64,000 nt of DNA from Pigmentiphaga sp. NML080357 (GCF_002188465.1 NZ_NINW01000008.1:124001-188000), one strand, 5' to 3'; numbered from the stretch's first letter, positions 34,568-44,577 are shown. Numbers and translations are program-made. The notes: generated by a model not told the origin, from the letters alone.

Positions 34568-36700
34568 ATGAGTTCCCTATTGCTGACCCCGGAACAGCGG
34601 CAGATCATTTCGCAGACCGGCAAATTCCTGCTCATCGATGCCGTGGCGGGCTCGGGCAAGACCACGACCCTCGCTCACTGCGTGGCCTACCGAGAACGCC
34701 AGGGCACGCCGGCCGACGGAATACTGGCGCTGGTATTCACCGAAGCGGCGAAACAGGTCTTCCACCAACGCCTGGCGCAGGCGGGGGCCTCGCGCTCGGT
34801 GCGGGTCGCAACCTATGCCGATTTCGCCGGTGCGCTGCTGGCCGACTGGCAGGCCCAGGGCCTCATCGACGGTGCCGAGGTCTACCTGGCCGATGCCGAG
34901 GCGATGCGTCCCTATGTGTTCGAGGCCATCGAGGAAGCGGCCGCCGACCCGCACGCCGATCCGGACTATGCCTACGACCTGAACAATCTGCATGCCGAGA
35001 TCGTCATCAACCAGTTGTCCCGGCTCAAGGGAACGCTGGCATTCGCCCGCTTCGAGGACGCCTCGGATGCGGAGCTGGCCGACGAGCTGGACCTGCCGCG
35101 CGGTCTCGTGTCCATCTGCCGCACCTACGAACGGCTGCGCCGGTTCGATGCCGGGCACTTCGCCTTCCAGTGCGAACACGACCTGGTCACCGACGTGCTC
35201 GCGACCTGCGCTCAATTGGCCGACGTCGTCACGCTGCCCTGCCCCGCGCTCGTCGTGGCGGACGAATGGCACGACGCCAACGCCGCGCAGATCGCCCTGC
35301 TGCGCAAGCTGACCGGGCCGCATACCCGCATCATCGCCGCCGGCGACAAGGAGCAGGTGGTGCATTCGTGGAACGGTGCCGACCCCCGCTACATGGGCGA
35401 AGCCTTCGAACATCTCTTTCCCGGGACCCGGCGCTTGCCGCTGACCAACTCTTTCCGCTGCGGTCCCACGCTGGGTGCGTGCGCGCAGGCCCTGACGGCA
35501 CAGACGTTCCAATCGGGACGGCAGGACGATACCGAGGTGGAGGTCATCCGCTACGATGCCGGCGCCGACGACTGCTGCATCAAGGTCGTGCACGAGATCG
35601 CCCGCCTGGCCGCAGCCGGCACGGAACGCGGCCTGGCGGATTGCGCCGTCGTGCTGCGCGATGCGCACCAGAGCATCGCGCTCGAGAACGCCCTGATCGC
35701 GCACGACGTACCCTACGCCACGGACGGATGTCCGAGCTATTTCGACCGCATCGAGATTCTGATGCTGCGCGGCATCCTGCACATCGCCCGCCAGTCGATG
35801 GCGCCGGTGCGCGAACGCGGCGAGGTCAAGGCCATCCTGCGGGCCCTGGGCCTGTTCGCCGGCCTGTCGTACACCGAGGGCGAATGGGCCGATGCCGAAC
35901 GCACGATCGCCGCGGACCCCGACACTATTCGCTATTTCTACAGCGGCAGGCTGAGTCGCACGTCGGAAGCGCAGGAAACCGTGGACGCGGCCACGCGCCG
36001 CTGGCGTGCCCGGTTCGCCCAGGTCTGCGATCACCTGATCGCCCAGGCCGCCAGCGTGTCGGCCGGCGAACTGCTGGCCTTTGCCGCCGAGGAGCTGCAA
36101 CTGGCCGCCACGACCCGGCGGCTGTTCGTGCACAGGCTCGACGCGCAAGCCGTCACACGCTCCATCGAGGGATTCATCGACTATGCCCGGTCCACGGCCC
36201 TGGATGCCGCCGGCCTGCTCGAGCGCCTGCATCAGGCGCAACGGCGCAGCGGCGCGCTCAAGAAGAACAAGCATCCATTGACGCTGACCACCGCGCGCGC
36301 GGCCAAGGGCAAGGAATGGCGCTACGTGCACATACCTTTCGTGGCCGACGGCGAATTCCCCCAGGCGCAGGCCGATCCCGCCGAAGAACGGCGGTTGTTC
36401 TACGTCGCGATGACCCGCACCAGCGACAAGCTGTTCCTCTATGCGCCGGCCGGGCAAGAGAGCCATTTCATTCGCGCGCTGGACCTGCCCGCCGCCCGCC
36501 AGACGGCCCACGCAAAGCCGGCCGCGCCGGCCCTGCCGCCACGCATCTACCTGGATGTGCCATACGCCGAAAAAGATGCGGCCAAGCAATTGGGGGCGCA
36601 GTGGGACAATGTGCAGAGGAAGTGGTGGATATCGCCGGCGATGCCGAGACGGCTCTTTGCGAAGTGGCTGCCGCCCGATGACGGCGGGGCCCGCTCGTGA
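34568..36700 (+). CDS. UvrD/Rep-like superfamily 1 helicase with C-terminal DUF5710 domain
   Basis: This 710-residue protein has SF1A helicase motifs: LTPEQRQII (Q motif, 6-14), AVAGSGKTTT (Walker A, 25-34), ADEWHD (motif II, 231-236), GDKEQVVHSWNGAD (motif III, 259-272), LTNSFRCGP (motif IV, 292-300), TARAAKGKEWR (motif V-like) and RRLFYVAMTRTSDKL (motif VI). The C-terminal 40 residues (YLDVPYAEKDAAKQLGAQWD followed by NVQRKWWI) match DUF5710, found on mobile-element and phage DNA-processing proteins. The motif II variant DEWH differs from the usual DEFQ/DEYQ. The role is probably DNA repair or unwinding. Confidence 0.87.
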   Translation: MSSLLLTPEQRQIISQTGKFLLIDAVAGSGKTTTLAHCVAYRERQGTPADGILALVFTEAAKQVFHQRLAQAGASRSVRVATYADFAGALLADWQAQGLIDGAEVYLADAEAMRPYVFEAIEEAAADPHADPDYAYDLNNLHAEIVINQLSRLKGTLAFARFEDASDAELADELDLPRGLVSICRTYERLRRFDAGHFAFQCEHDLVTDVLATCAQLADVVTLPCPALVVADEWHDANAAQIALLRKLTGPHTRIIAAGDKEQVVHSWNGADPRYMGEAFEHLFPGTRRLPLTNSFRCGPTLGACAQALTAQTFQSGRQDDTEVEVIRYDAGADDCCIKVVHEIARLAAAGTERGLADCAVVLRDAHQSIALENALIAHDVPYATDGCPSYFDRIEILMLRGILHIARQSMAPVRERGEVKAILRALGLFAGLSYTEGEWADAERTIAADPDTIRYFYSGRLSRTSEAQETVDAATRRWRARFAQVCDHLIAQAASVSAGELLAFAAEELQLAATTRRLFVHRLDAQAVTRSIEGFIDYARSTALDAAGLLERLHQAQRRSGALKKNKHPLTLTTARAAKGKEWRYVHIPFVADGEFPQAQADPAEERRLFYVAMTRTSDKLFLYAPAGQESHFIRALDLPAARQTAHAKPAAPALPPRIYLDVPYAEKDAAKQLGAQWDNVQRKWWISPAMPRRLFAKWLPPDDGGARS

Positions 36701-36736
36701 AACAATGAACCGGCCTTGCCCTTTTACGCCAGTCCC

Positions 36737-37129
36737 ATGCCGGAACAGCCGCCATCCCCCCACCCCAGCGCCCTCATGCGCGGCCTGGCGCTGCTGGCGG
36801 CGCTGCTGTGCCTGGCGCTAGGCATCGTCGGCATTTTCGTGCCGGGGCTGCCGACCACGGTCTTCATCCTGATGGCGGCCTGGTTCGCGGCGCGCGGATC
36901 GCCCCGGCTGCTGGCATGGCTCGAAGGCCATCGGGTTTTCGGGACCATGATCCGCCATTGGCGGACGAATCGCTCGATCAGCCGCCGGGCGAAGTGGAGC
37001 GCGACGATTACGATGGCCATTTGTGCCGCGGTGCTGTTCCTGGCGCCGGTGCGGTGGTGGGTGGCAGGGCTTGCCGGCGGGATCATGTTGACGGTGGCGA
37101 TCTGGCTGTGGATGCGGCCGGAGCCCTAA
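36737..37129 (+). CDS. DUF454 (YbaN-family) inner membrane protein
   Basis: This 130-residue protein has three hydrophobic helices and the DUF454 features GIVGIFVPGLPTTVFILMAA and RVFGTMIRHWRTNRSI. Proteins of this family (E. coli YbaN) are small inner membrane proteins of unknown function. The start at 36737 (MPEQPPSPHPS) was preferred over ATG 36716. It has its own region between the helicase gene and the convergent cys operon. Confidence 0.88.
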   Translation: MPEQPPSPHPSALMRGLALLAALLCLALGIVGIFVPGLPTTVFILMAAWFAARGSPRLLAWLEGHRVFGTMIRHWRTNRSISRRAKWSATITMAICAAVLFLAPVRWWVAGLAGGIMLTVAIWLWMRPEP

Positions 37130-37181
37130 GCCCCCCTGGCGACCAAAGGCCGCCACCGGGGCTTCCCTTGCGTAGGGGTCT

Positions 37182-38483
37182 CTATTTCACCATCCCCGCG
37201 GCAGCCGTCTGGTGAGTGGCCTCGTCGATCAGGATGAACGCGCCGGTGGCGGGAAGGTCTTGGTACCGGTCCAGGGCCAAGGCATCCCGGGTTGCCAGCA
37301 CCACGCGACCGATGTCGTTCATTGCGAACGGGGCGTCGGTGGCATCCGTTTCTTCCAGTTCATGGATGTCGCGCCGCGACAGCACGCTCTTGATCTTGGC
37401 GGTGGTCAATCGGGTTCCCTGCTTCAACAGGTATTTGCGGGCGGGGTTCAGGGCCTGGGTGTCCAGCCAGCACAGCTCGGCCTCGAACTGCCGGGTTACC
37501 GACGCGGGCGAGGATTCGTGCACCAGCACGTCGCCGCGCGAAGCGTCCACGTCTTCGTTCAGCACGATGGTGACGGAATCGCCGGCCACGGCTTCTTCCA
37601 CGTGTCCGCCGTAGACCACCAGCGATTTCACCGTCGCCGCCACGCCCGAGGGCTGGATCTGAACACGGTCGCCGACGCGCACGGAGCCGCTGGCGAGCTG
37701 CCCCATGTAGCCGCGGAAATCGTCGGCACGGTCGCCGCCGTGGCGCGCCACCATCTGGATGGGAAAGCGCAACGCCTTGGCGGAGGCGTCGGTGCGCACC
37801 TCGAGGTTCTCGAGCAGTTCCAGCAGGGCCGGCCCCTCGTACCATGGCGTGCGCGCGGACTTGCCGACGACGTTGTCGCCGGTGAGCGCCGAGAGCGGCA
37901 GGATATGGAAACTGGCGATGCCCACCTTGGCCGCCAGCGCGGCATAGGCGTCGCGGATGCGGTCGAACACCGGCCGACTCCACTCCACGAGGTCCATCTT
38001 GTTCACCGCCACCACGATGTGGCGTATGCCGAGCAGATGGGCCAGGGTGCTGTGGCGCTTGGTCTGGGTCAGCAACTGGCCGTCGACGACCCGGGTCGCG
38101 TCGATCAGGATGACCGCCACGTCGGCGGTCGAGGCGCCGGTGACCATGTTGCGCGTGTACTGCTCGTGGCCGGGCGCGTCGGCGATGATGAACTTGCGCA
38201 CCGGCGTGGAGAAATAGCGATAGGCCACGTCGATGGTGATGCCTTGCTCGCGCTCGGCTTCCAGGCCGTCGGTCAGCAGTGACAGGTCGATGGTGTCGCC
38301 CACGGTGCGCTTGTACTTGGCGCGCGAGATGGCGTCGAGCTGGTCGGCGAAGATGCCCTTGCTGTCGTAGAGCAGTCGGCCGATCAGGGTGGATTTGCCG
38401 TCGTCCACGGAACCCGCCGTGATGAGACGCAGCACGCCCTTGTCGGCGGCGGAAAAGAATGCGGGATCGGTCATGGCGTTCAT
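37182..38483 (-). CDS. cysN: Sulfate adenylyltransferase large subunit
   Basis: CysN, 433 residues, is the GTPase subunit that drives CysD to make adenosine 5'-phosphosulfate. It has the translational-GTPase motifs GSVDDGKSTLIG (P-loop), DAPGHEQYTRNM and NKMDLV. No APS kinase (CysC) domain is fused. The start ATG 38483 shares one base with the cysD stop (TGATG), implying coupling. It is the last gene of the minus-strand cys operon here; a GC-rich spacer follows. Confidence 0.96.
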   Translation of the reverse strand: MNAMTDPAFFSAADKGVLRLITAGSVDDGKSTLIGRLLYDSKGIFADQLDAISRAKYKRTVGDTIDLSLLTDGLEAEREQGITIDVAYRYFSTPVRKFIIADAPGHEQYTRNMVTGASTADVAVILIDATRVVDGQLLTQTKRHSTLAHLLGIRHIVVAVNKMDLVEWSRPVFDRIRDAYAALAAKVGIASFHILPLSALTGDNVVGKSARTPWYEGPALLELLENLEVRTDASAKALRFPIQMVARHGGDRADDFRGYMGQLASGSVRVGDRVQIQPSGVAATVKSLVVYGGHVEEAVAGDSVTIVLNEDVDASRGDVLVHESSPASVTRQFEAELCWLDTQALNPARKYLLKQGTRLTTAKIKSVLSRRDIHELEETDATDAPFAMNDIGRVVLATRDALALDRYQDLPATGAFILIDEATHQTAAAGMVK

Positions 38484-39397
38484 CAGAAATATCCTTCCTT
38501 CTTGCGGCGCTCCATCGATGCCTCCGAGGTCTGGTCGTCCATGCGGGTGGCGCCGCGCTCGGTAATGTCGGTCACCGCCGTCTCGGCGATGATGGCCAGC
38601 GGGTCGGCGGCTTCCGAGGCCACCGGGCAGGTGCAGGAAATATCGCCCACGGTGCGGAACCGCACGGTCAGGTTCTCGACCTGGTCGCCTTCCTGCGGCG
38701 GCGTCAGCGGCGTCACCGGCACCAGCAGTCCGTTGCGCCGGACCACGTCGCGCTTGTGCGCGTAGTAGATCGACGGCAGCGCGAGATTCTCGCGGGCGAT
38801 GTACTGCCATACGTCGAGCTCGGTCCAGTTCGAGATCGGGAAGACGCGCATGTTCTCGCCGGCGTGCACGCGCGTGTTGTAGAGATTCCAGAGCTCGGGT
38901 CGCTGGGCCTTGGGGTTCCACTGGCCGAATTCGTCGCGGAACGAGAAGATGCGCTCCTTGGCGCGCGCCTTCTCTTCGTCGCGGCGCGCGCCGCCTATGC
39001 AGGCGTCGAAGCCGAACTCCTCGATCGCCTCGAGCAGCGTGACTGCCTGCGCGGCGTTGCGCGAATCGGTTTCCTTGCGCAGGACGACCGAGCCGCGCTT
39101 GATCGAATCTTCAACGCTGCGCACGATCAGCTCTTCGCCCAGTTCGGCGGCGCGGGCATCGCGGAAGGCGATGACCTCGTCGAAGTTGTGCCCGGTGTCG
39201 ATGTGCATCAACGGAAACGGGAACTTGCCGGGCCGGAAGGCCTTCTCCGCCAGCCTGAGTAGCACGCAGGAATCCTTGCCGCCGGAAAACAGCAGCACGG
39301 GCCGGGCGCATTCGGCCGCGACTTCGCGCATGATGAAGATAGCTTCCGATTCCAGCCAATCGAGATGGCTGCGCGTGGTGTTCAAGATAGCGGGCAT
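38483..39397 (-). CDS. cysD: Sulfate adenylyltransferase small subunit
   Basis: CysD, 304 residues, is the PP-loop subunit of ATP sulfurylase. The loop PVLLFSGGKDSCVLLRLAEK lies at about residues 33-52, and GGARRDEEKARAKERIFSFR and CIGGARRDEEKARAKE identify the family; the N-terminus is MPAILNTTRSHLDWLESEAI. It pairs with CysN. It starts only a few bases after cysH. Confidence 0.97.
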   Translation of the reverse strand: MPAILNTTRSHLDWLESEAIFIMREVAAECARPVLLFSGGKDSCVLLRLAEKAFRPGKFPFPLMHIDTGHNFDEVIAFRDARAAELGEELIVRSVEDSIKRGSVVLRKETDSRNAAQAVTLLEAIEEFGFDACIGGARRDEEKARAKERIFSFRDEFGQWNPKAQRPELWNLYNTRVHAGENMRVFPISNWTELDVWQYIARENLALPSIYYAHKRDVVRRNGLLVPVTPLTPPQEGDQVENLTVRFRTVGDISCTCPVASEAADPLAIIAETAVTDITERGATRMDDQTSEASMERRKKEGYF

Positions 39398-39400
39398 GAT

Positions 39401-40147
39401 TCAGCCTGATTGCTTGGTTGTGACGACGGTGACCGGGATGGCCGACAGGTTGCCGGCATGCAGGCCGCACTCCTTGGAGTCGGACGACTCCCACCACCAG
39501 CGGCCGGCGCGCAAGTCCTCGCCGGGCCGGATGGCCCGGGTACAGGGCTCGCAGCCGATCGACGGGTAGCCGCGGTCGTGCAGCGGGTTGTAGGGAATGT
39601 CCAGGGCGCGGATGGCTGCCCACACCTCGTCCTGGGTCCACAGGGCGAGCGGGTTGTACTTGTGCAGGCCGAAGACGGGATCGTGCTCGTCGAGCGGCAG
39701 CTCGCCGCGCGTGACCGCCTGTTCGCGGCGCTGTCCGGTAATCCAGGCGCTGCGTCCCGCCAGTACGCGCCGAAGCGGCTCGACCTTGCGGATCTCGCAG
39801 CAGGCCTTGCGCAGTTCGACGCTCTCGTAGAAGGCGTTCAGCCCATGGGTGCCCACGTACTTCTCGACCGCTGCCGGATCCGGCCGCACGACGTGGATGG
39901 AGCGGCCATAGCGCTCGGCAATGCGATCGATCATCGCCACGGTCTCGGCGTTGAGCCGTCCGGTATCGAGCGTGAAGATCTCGATCGGCAGGTCCCGTTC
40001 GAAGATCGCATGGGTCAGCACCATGTCCTCGGCTGCCAGCGACGAGGCAAGCGCCACGTCCGCATGCGCGCGAGCGATCACGGCCAGGCGATCAGCCAGC
40101 TCGGTCCAATTCGGCAAAAACGTAGGGGCGAGTTGCATTTCAGTCAT
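39401..40147 (-). CDS. cysH: Adenylylsulfate reductase, assimilatory Fe-S type
   Basis: This 248-residue reductase converts activated sulfate to sulfite with thioredoxin. Besides the catalytic ECGLH near the C-terminus and the fold signature IFTLDTGRLNAET, it carries KACCEIRKVEPLRR and GCEPCTR, the CC...CxxC pairs that ligate a [4Fe-4S] cluster. These mark APS reductases rather than E. coli-type PAPS reductase, consistent with the lack of CysC. Start ATG 40147 (MTEMQLAP); 40138 and 40156 are alternatives. It is separated from cysA by a REP-like element. Confidence 0.94.
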   Translation of the reverse strand: MTEMQLAPTFLPNWTELADRLAVIARAHADVALASSLAAEDMVLTHAIFERDLPIEIFTLDTGRLNAETVAMIDRIAERYGRSIHVVRPDPAAVEKYVGTHGLNAFYESVELRKACCEIRKVEPLRRVLAGRSAWITGQRREQAVTRGELPLDEHDPVFGLHKYNPLALWTQDEVWAAIRALDIPYNPLHDRGYPSIGCEPCTRAIRPGEDLRAGRWWWESSDSKECGLHAGNLSAIPVTVVTTKQSG

Positions 40148-40170
40148 CCATGGCACGAACGTCTCTTGAT

Positions 40171-40254
40171 CCAGGGCACCGCGGATCCGGCTCCGCCGGT
40201 CCGCCGGTGCCGCCCCCTTGAGGGGGAGCGGCCGCAGGCCGCCAGGGGGTGGGC
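40171..40254 (-). repeat. REP-like multi-hairpin element, copy 2 (cysA-cysH)
   Basis: Between cysA and cysH, beginning five bases after the cysA stop. Read on the minus strand it starts GCCCACCCCCTGGCGGCC, then CCCCCTCAAGGGGG, then a hairpin whose plus-strand arms are GGCACCGCGGATCCGGC and GCCGGTCCGCCGGTGCC (40175-40211). Same architecture and orientation to transcription as the copies at 13478, 57137 and 59672. Confidence 0.8.
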
Positions 40255-40259
40255 CTCCC

Positions 40260-41318
40260 TCATGTCAGGAAAACCTGTGCATTGCGCGGCTTGACGACGA
40301 GCGCCTCGCCGCCTTTCAGGTCGAGCTGGCGGAACACTTCGGCCGGCAATTCGACCTCGATCGGCTGCTCCGACCCCTGGCGCGTCAGCTCCAGGTAGGC
40401 GCTCGGTCCCGACAGGTAGGCCCGGTTGAAAGTGGTCACCAGGCCGATGTCGCCGTCGCTGTAGCGCTGCACGTCGAACTCGTGCGGACGGATGTAGGCC
40501 GTGGCGTTGGCGTGCTGCGCATCGGCCAGCTCCGGCGTGGGGATGGTCAGGCCGTCCGCATGGAGCACGCCGGCATGGGCCTTGCCATGGAACTGGTTGA
40601 CGTCGCCCAGGAAGCCATAGACGAACGGCGTGGCGGGCCGCTCCCAGACCTCGGTCGGGGTACCGACCTGCTCGATGCGGCCGGAGTTCATCAGTACGAC
40701 GCGGTCGGCCACTTCCAGGGCCTCCTCCTGGTCGTGCGTGACGAACACGCTGGCCACGTGCAGCTCGTCGTGCAGGCGCCGCAGCCAGCGGCGCAGCTCC
40801 TTGCGCACCTTGGCATCGAGTGCCCCGAAAGGTTCGTCCAGCAGCAGCACGCGCGGCTCGACGGCCAGCGCACGGGCCAGCGCGATGCGCTGGCGCTGGC
40901 CGCCGGACAATTGCGACGGATAGCGGTCGGCCAGCCAGTCGAGCTGGACCAGATTCAGCAACTGGTGGACTTTCTCCTTGATCTGCGCCTCGGCGGGCCT
41001 CTGGCCGCGCGGCTTGACGCGCAGGCCAAAGGCCACGTTCTCGAACACGGTCATGTGGCGGAACAGCGCATAGTGCTGGAACACGAACCCGACCTGCCGC
41101 TCGCGCACGTGCACGTCGGTGGCGTCCTCGCCCGAAAAGTACACGCTGCCTTCGTCGGGCGTCTCCAGCCCGGCGATGATGCGCAGCAAGGTGGTCTTGC
41201 CGCAGCCGGACGGTCCGAGCAGCGCGACCAGTTCACCCGATTCGATGTGCAAGGACACATCCTTGAGGGCCTGGAAATTCCCGAAACGCTTGGAAAGATT
41301 GCGGACTTCGATACTCAT
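40260..41318 (-). CDS. cysA: Sulfate/thiosulfate ABC transporter ATP-binding protein
   Basis: CysA, 352 residues, energises sulfate uptake. Walker A is GPSGCGKTT, the signature is [15 protein letters not shown], and Walker B is [14 protein letters not shown]. The C-terminal regulatory (TOBE-type) domain follows. It lies 21 bp after cysW. The translated start [20 protein letters not shown] is typical. Confidence 0.97.
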   Translation of the reverse strand: MSIEVRNLSKRFGNFQALKDVSLHIESGELVALLGPSGCGKTTLLRIIAGLETPDEGSVYFSGEDATDVHVRERQVGFVFQHYALFRHMTVFENVAFGLRVKPRGQRPAEAQIKEKVHQLLNLVQLDWLADRYPSQLSGGQRQRIALARALAVEPRVLLLDEPFGALDAKVRKELRRWLRRLHDELHVASVFVTHDQEEALEVADRVVLMNSGRIEQVGTPTEVWERPATPFVYGFLGDVNQFHGKAHAGVLHADGLTIPTPELADAQHANATAYIRPHEFDVQRYSDGDIGLVTTFNRAYLSGPSAYLELTRQGSEQPIEVELPAEVFRQLDLKGGEALVVKPRNAQVFLT

Positions 41319-41339
41319 GTTTTTCGTTCCCTGAGGCGG

Positions 41340-42341
41340 TCAGCCGGCCGCCTTCAAGTGCAGCGGCACGGTGCCTGGAAATTCGGAAGCGGCCTGGCCG
41401 TCGACCAGCTTGGCGCTGCGCCATTCGACCACGCTTTTGAGGATCAGGGTCACCAGCGCCAGCAGGGCAAGCACCGAGGCGACGGCAAACGATGCCTGAT
41501 AGGCGTATTCGTTGTAGAGAATCTCCACATGCAGCGGAATCGTGTTGGTCAGGCCCCGGACATGCCCAGACACTACCGAGACCGCGCCGAACTCGCCCAT
41601 CGCCCGCGCATTGCAAAGGATGACCCCGTAAAGCAGTCCCCATTTTATGTTGGGCAGCGTCACCCGCCGGAACATCTGCCATCCCGAGGCGCCCAGCGTC
41701 AGCGCGGCCTGTTCCTCTTCGCTGCCTTGCGCCTGCATGAGCGGAATCAATTCGCGCGCGACGAAGGGAAAAGTCACGAACAGGGTCGCCAGCACGACGC
41801 CAGGCACGGCATAGACGATCTTCAGGTCGTTGGCCTGCAGGAACGGCCCCAGCCATCCATGGGTGCCGAACAGCAGCACGTAGATCAGGCCCGCGACCAC
41901 CGGCGACACCGAGAACGGCAGGTCGATGAGGGTCACCAGCACCTGCTTGCCGCGGAACTGGAACTTGGTAATGGCCCACGCCGCCGCCACGCCCAGCAGC
42001 AGATTCAGCGGCACGGAAATGGCCGCGATCAGCAGCGTCAACCGAATGGCTGCCAGGGCATCCGGTTCCACCAGCGCCTCGGCGTAGAGCTCCCAGCCCT
42101 TCTTCAGCGCCTCGACGAACACCGCCGCCAGGGGCAGCAGCAGGAACAGCGCGAGGAATCCGAGCGAGGCCGCGAGCAGCAGCGCGCGCACCCATGCGGG
42201 CTCGTTCAGGTGGTTGGCGGCACGGGGAGGCCCTTCGGGCGGCCGGGCGGGCGCGCTAACTGGTGTGCCCTCCTGTCGCTGCGCGACATCCTCCCCGAGG
42301 GAGGGAGCGCCCCCTTCGGGCGGCCGGGCGGGCGCGCTCAT
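41340..42341 (-). CDS. cysW: Sulfate ABC transporter permease CysW, with repeat-derived N-terminus
   Basis: CysW, 333 residues, is one of the two sulfate permease subunits. From about residue 50 it is a normal six-helix permease with the EAA loop [19 protein letters not shown] and [18 protein letters not shown]. The first about 38 residues are unusual: SAPARPPEG occurs twice, at 2-10 and 29-37, encoded by a perfect 27-bp direct repeat. The start ATG overlaps the cysT stop (ATGA at 42338-42341), and no good in-frame start lies between the repeat and the first helix, so the repeats are probably translated. Confidence 0.94.
   Translation of the reverse strand: MSAPARPPEGGAPSLGEDVAQRQEGTPVSAPARPPEGPPRAANHLNEPAWVRALLLAASLGFLALFLLLPLAAVFVEALKKGWELYAEALVEPDALAAIRLTLLIAAISVPLNLLLGVAAAWAITKFQFRGKQVLVTLIDLPFSVSPVVAGLIYVLLFGTHGWLGPFLQANDLKIVYAVPGVVLATLFVTFPFVARELIPLMQAQGSEEEQAALTLGASGWQMFRRVTLPNIKWGLLYGVILCNARAMGEFGAVSVVSGHVRGLTNTIPLHVEILYNEYAYQASFAVASVLALLALVTLILKSVVEWRSAKLVDGQAASEFPGTVPLHLKAAG
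42231..42338 (-). repeat. Perfect 27-bp direct repeat inside the start of cysW
   Basis: Two identical 27-bp copies occupy 42231-42257 and 42312-42338. The core includes CCCTTCGGGCGGCCGGGCGG. Their starts are 81 bp (27 codons) apart, so both are read in frame. The intervening sequence contains further inverted GC blocks (CTCCCCGAGGGAG at 42291-42303). The style resembles GC-rich intergenic repeats elsewhere in the window. Confidence 0.85.
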
Positions 42342-43225
42342 AGCCCCCTCCCCAGCCCACGCCGGGCCTGCCACCATTGCAGCAGGTTGATGACCAGCAG
42401 CAGCACGAAGGCCAGCAGCAGCATGACCAGGGCGATCGCTGCCGCACCGGCGTAGTCGTATTGTTCGAGCTTGGTGATGATCAGCAGCGGCGTGATCTCC
42501 GACACCATGGGCATGTTGCCCGCGATGAAGACCACCGAGCCGTATTCGCCCACCGCCCGCGCGAAAGCCAGCGCGAAGCCGGTCAGCAACGCGGGCATGA
42601 TCGTGGGCAGCAGCACGCGGACGAAGGTTTGCAGGCGGCTCGCCCCGAGGCTCGCGGCGGCCTCTTCCAGCTCGCGCTCGGCATCCTCGAGCACCGGCTG
42701 GACGGTGCGGACCACGAACGGCAGGCCGATGAATATCAGCGCCACCACCACGCCCACGGGCGTATAGGCCACCTTGATGCCGAGCGGTTCGAGCCAGCTG
42801 CCCATCCAGCCGTTGGACGCGTACAGGGCGGTGAGCGCGATGCCGGCGACGGCAGTGGGCAGCGCGAACGGCAGGTCCACCAGCGCATCGACGACCTTCT
42901 TGCCCGGGAAGTCGTAGCGCACCAGGGTCCATGCCACGGCAAGCCCTGCGACCAGGTTCACCAGCGCCGCGAGCAGCGCGGCGCCGAAGGTCAGCCGGTA
43001 GGAAGCCAGCACGCGCGGCGCCGTCACGGCAGCCCAGAACGCGTCCCAGGACAGGGTCGCGCTCTTGAAAAGCAGCGTCGACAGCGGGATCAGCACGATC
43101 AGACTCAGGTAGAACACCGTAAAGCCCATGCTCAGGCCGAAACCCGGCAACACGCCGAACCGGTGCGCGCGCCGGGGGCGAGGCCGAGGCGGGTTCAAGG
43201 TCCCGAGGGTGGTAATGGAAGACAT
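42338..43225 (-). CDS. cysT: Sulfate ABC transporter permease CysT (CysU)
   Basis: CysT, 295 residues, is the partner permease of CysW. It has six helices and the EAA-like loop [20 protein letters not shown], then [21 protein letters not shown]-terminal residues 1-20 are Pro/Arg-rich and cytoplasmic. The stop overlaps the cysW start. It follows the sulfate-binding protein gene by 89 bp. Confidence 0.96.
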   Translation of the reverse strand: MSSITTLGTLNPPRPRPRRAHRFGVLPGFGLSMGFTVFYLSLIVLIPLSTLLFKSATLSWDAFWAAVTAPRVLASYRLTFGAALLAALVNLVAGLAVAWTLVRYDFPGKKVVDALVDLPFALPTAVAGIALTALYASNGWMGSWLEPLGIKVAYTPVGVVVALIFIGLPFVVRTVQPVLEDAERELEEAAASLGASRLQTFVRVLLPTIMPALLTGFALAFARAVGEYGSVVFIAGNMPMVSEITPLLIITKLEQYDYAGAAAIALVMLLLAFVLLLVINLLQWWQARRGLGRGL

Positions 43226-43314
43226 CTGCTGCCGGATCTCTATGAATGCCGAAGACGGTGGCCCGCGCCTGGCGAGCCACCGCCGTCCTGCCGAATCAGT
43301 TCCCGAAAATCACA

Positions 43315-44340
43315 TCAACGCTTGCCCGGCTGGTAGAGCTGGTCGAAAGTGCCGCCATCCTCGAAGTGGGTCTTCTGGGCCTTCTGCCAGCCGCCGAAGA
43401 CCTCGTCGATCGTGATCAGGTTCACCTTGGGGAAGGCCGACGCATACTTGGCCGCCACGGTCGGGTTGCGGGGACGGTAGTAATTCTTGGCGATGATCTC
43501 CTGCGCCTCGGGCGTATACAGGTATTCCAGGTAGGCCTGGGCGGCCTGGCGCGTGCCCTTCTTGTCGACGTTCTTGTCGACCACCGCCACCGGCGGCTCG
43601 CACAGGATGGACAGCGAGGGCGCGACGATGTCGAACTTGTCCGGGCCCAGTTCCTTCAGCGACAGCAAGGCCTCGTTCTCCCAGGCCAGCAGCACGTCGC
43701 CCTGGCCGCGCTCGACGAAGGTCGTGGTGGCCCCGCGCGCGCCGCTGTCCAGCACGGGCACGTGCTTGAAGAGTTCGGCGATGAACTCGCGGGCCTTGGC
43801 TTCATTGCCGCCCGGCTGCCTGAGGGCGTAGGCCCAGGCGGCCAGATAGTTCCAGCGCGCCCCGCCGGACGTCTTGGGATTGGGCGTGATGACCGACACG
43901 CCCGGCTTGATCAGGTCGCCCCAGTCCTTGATGCCTTTTGGATTGCCCTTGCGGACCAGGAACACGATGGTGGAGGTGTAGGGCGAGCTGTTCTGCGGCA
44001 GGCGCTTCTGCCAGTCGGCCGGCAGCAACTGGCCGTGCTCGTGCAGCGCATCGATGTCGTAGGCCAGGGCCAGCGTCACCACGTCGGCGTCCAGGCCGTC
44101 GATCACGGAACGCGCCTGCTTGCCGGAGCCGCCGTGCGACTGGCGGATGGTTACGTCGATGCCGGTTTTCTTCTTGTATTCGGTCGCGAAGGCCTTGTCC
44201 AAGTCCTTGTAGAGCTCGCGCGTGGGATCGTAGGATACGTTCAGCAGCGTCTGCTTTTGCTGCGCGGCAACAGGCGTGGCGGCCACGGCGGCCAATGCCA
44301 GCAAGGCAACGCCCAGTTTTCTTCCCAACAGCCAAGCCAT
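43315..44340 (-). CDS. Periplasmic sulfate-binding protein
   Basis: This 341-residue receptor has a signal peptide ending TPVAA-QQ (about residue 26), then [36 protein letters not shown] and LAYDID, the Sbp/CysP signature that binds sulfate through main-chain amides. It is the first gene of the cys transport operon. The 237-bp gap to the divergent cysB, AT-rich at 44400-44520, should hold CysB-dependent promoters. Sbp or CysP identity is not distinguishable here. Confidence 0.95.
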   Translation of the reverse strand: MAWLLGRKLGVALLALAAVAATPVAAQQKQTLLNVSYDPTRELYKDLDKAFATEYKKKTGIDVTIRQSHGGSGKQARSVIDGLDADVVTLALAYDIDALHEHGQLLPADWQKRLPQNSSPYTSTIVFLVRKGNPKGIKDWGDLIKPGVSVITPNPKTSGGARWNYLAAWAYALRQPGGNEAKAREFIAELFKHVPVLDSGARGATTTFVERGQGDVLLAWENEALLSLKELGPDKFDIVAPSLSILCEPPVAVVDKNVDKKGTRQAAQAYLEYLYTPEAQEIIAKNYYRPRNPTVAAKYASAFPKVNLITIDEVFGGWQKAQKTHFEDGGTFDQLYQPGKR

Positions 44341-44577
44341 TCGCGACTCCGTCGATCTTTCAAGGAGGTTGAATGGTCGGTCAGAAGCCCCCGGTTTGGG
44401 AACGACATCTTGGATGGTTACTTATTCCGCGCCGATATAAACCCCGGCGGATACAGAACAAATACTCCGTTATGAGTGGGCGCTAATAGATCATTTTCAA
44501 ATCTTCGTTCTAATTTTTTTGTTTGCAACGCAACATGTGCTCCTCGTCGGCGCCCGCGCCGTGGCAGGAGAACCGTC

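Noticed and set aside
34577-36763. A 728-codon minus-strand frame opposite the UvrD-like helicase
   Set aside because: Shadow; the plus strand has all SF1 helicase motifs.
40218-42455. A 745-codon plus-strand frame over cysA and cysW
   Set aside because: Shadow; the minus strand has CysA Walker motifs and CysW permease loops.
41340-43280. A single 646-codon frame that would join cysW to sequence across cysT
   Set aside because: Its upstream half is out-of-frame cysT; cysW begins at 42341 with an ATGA overlap.
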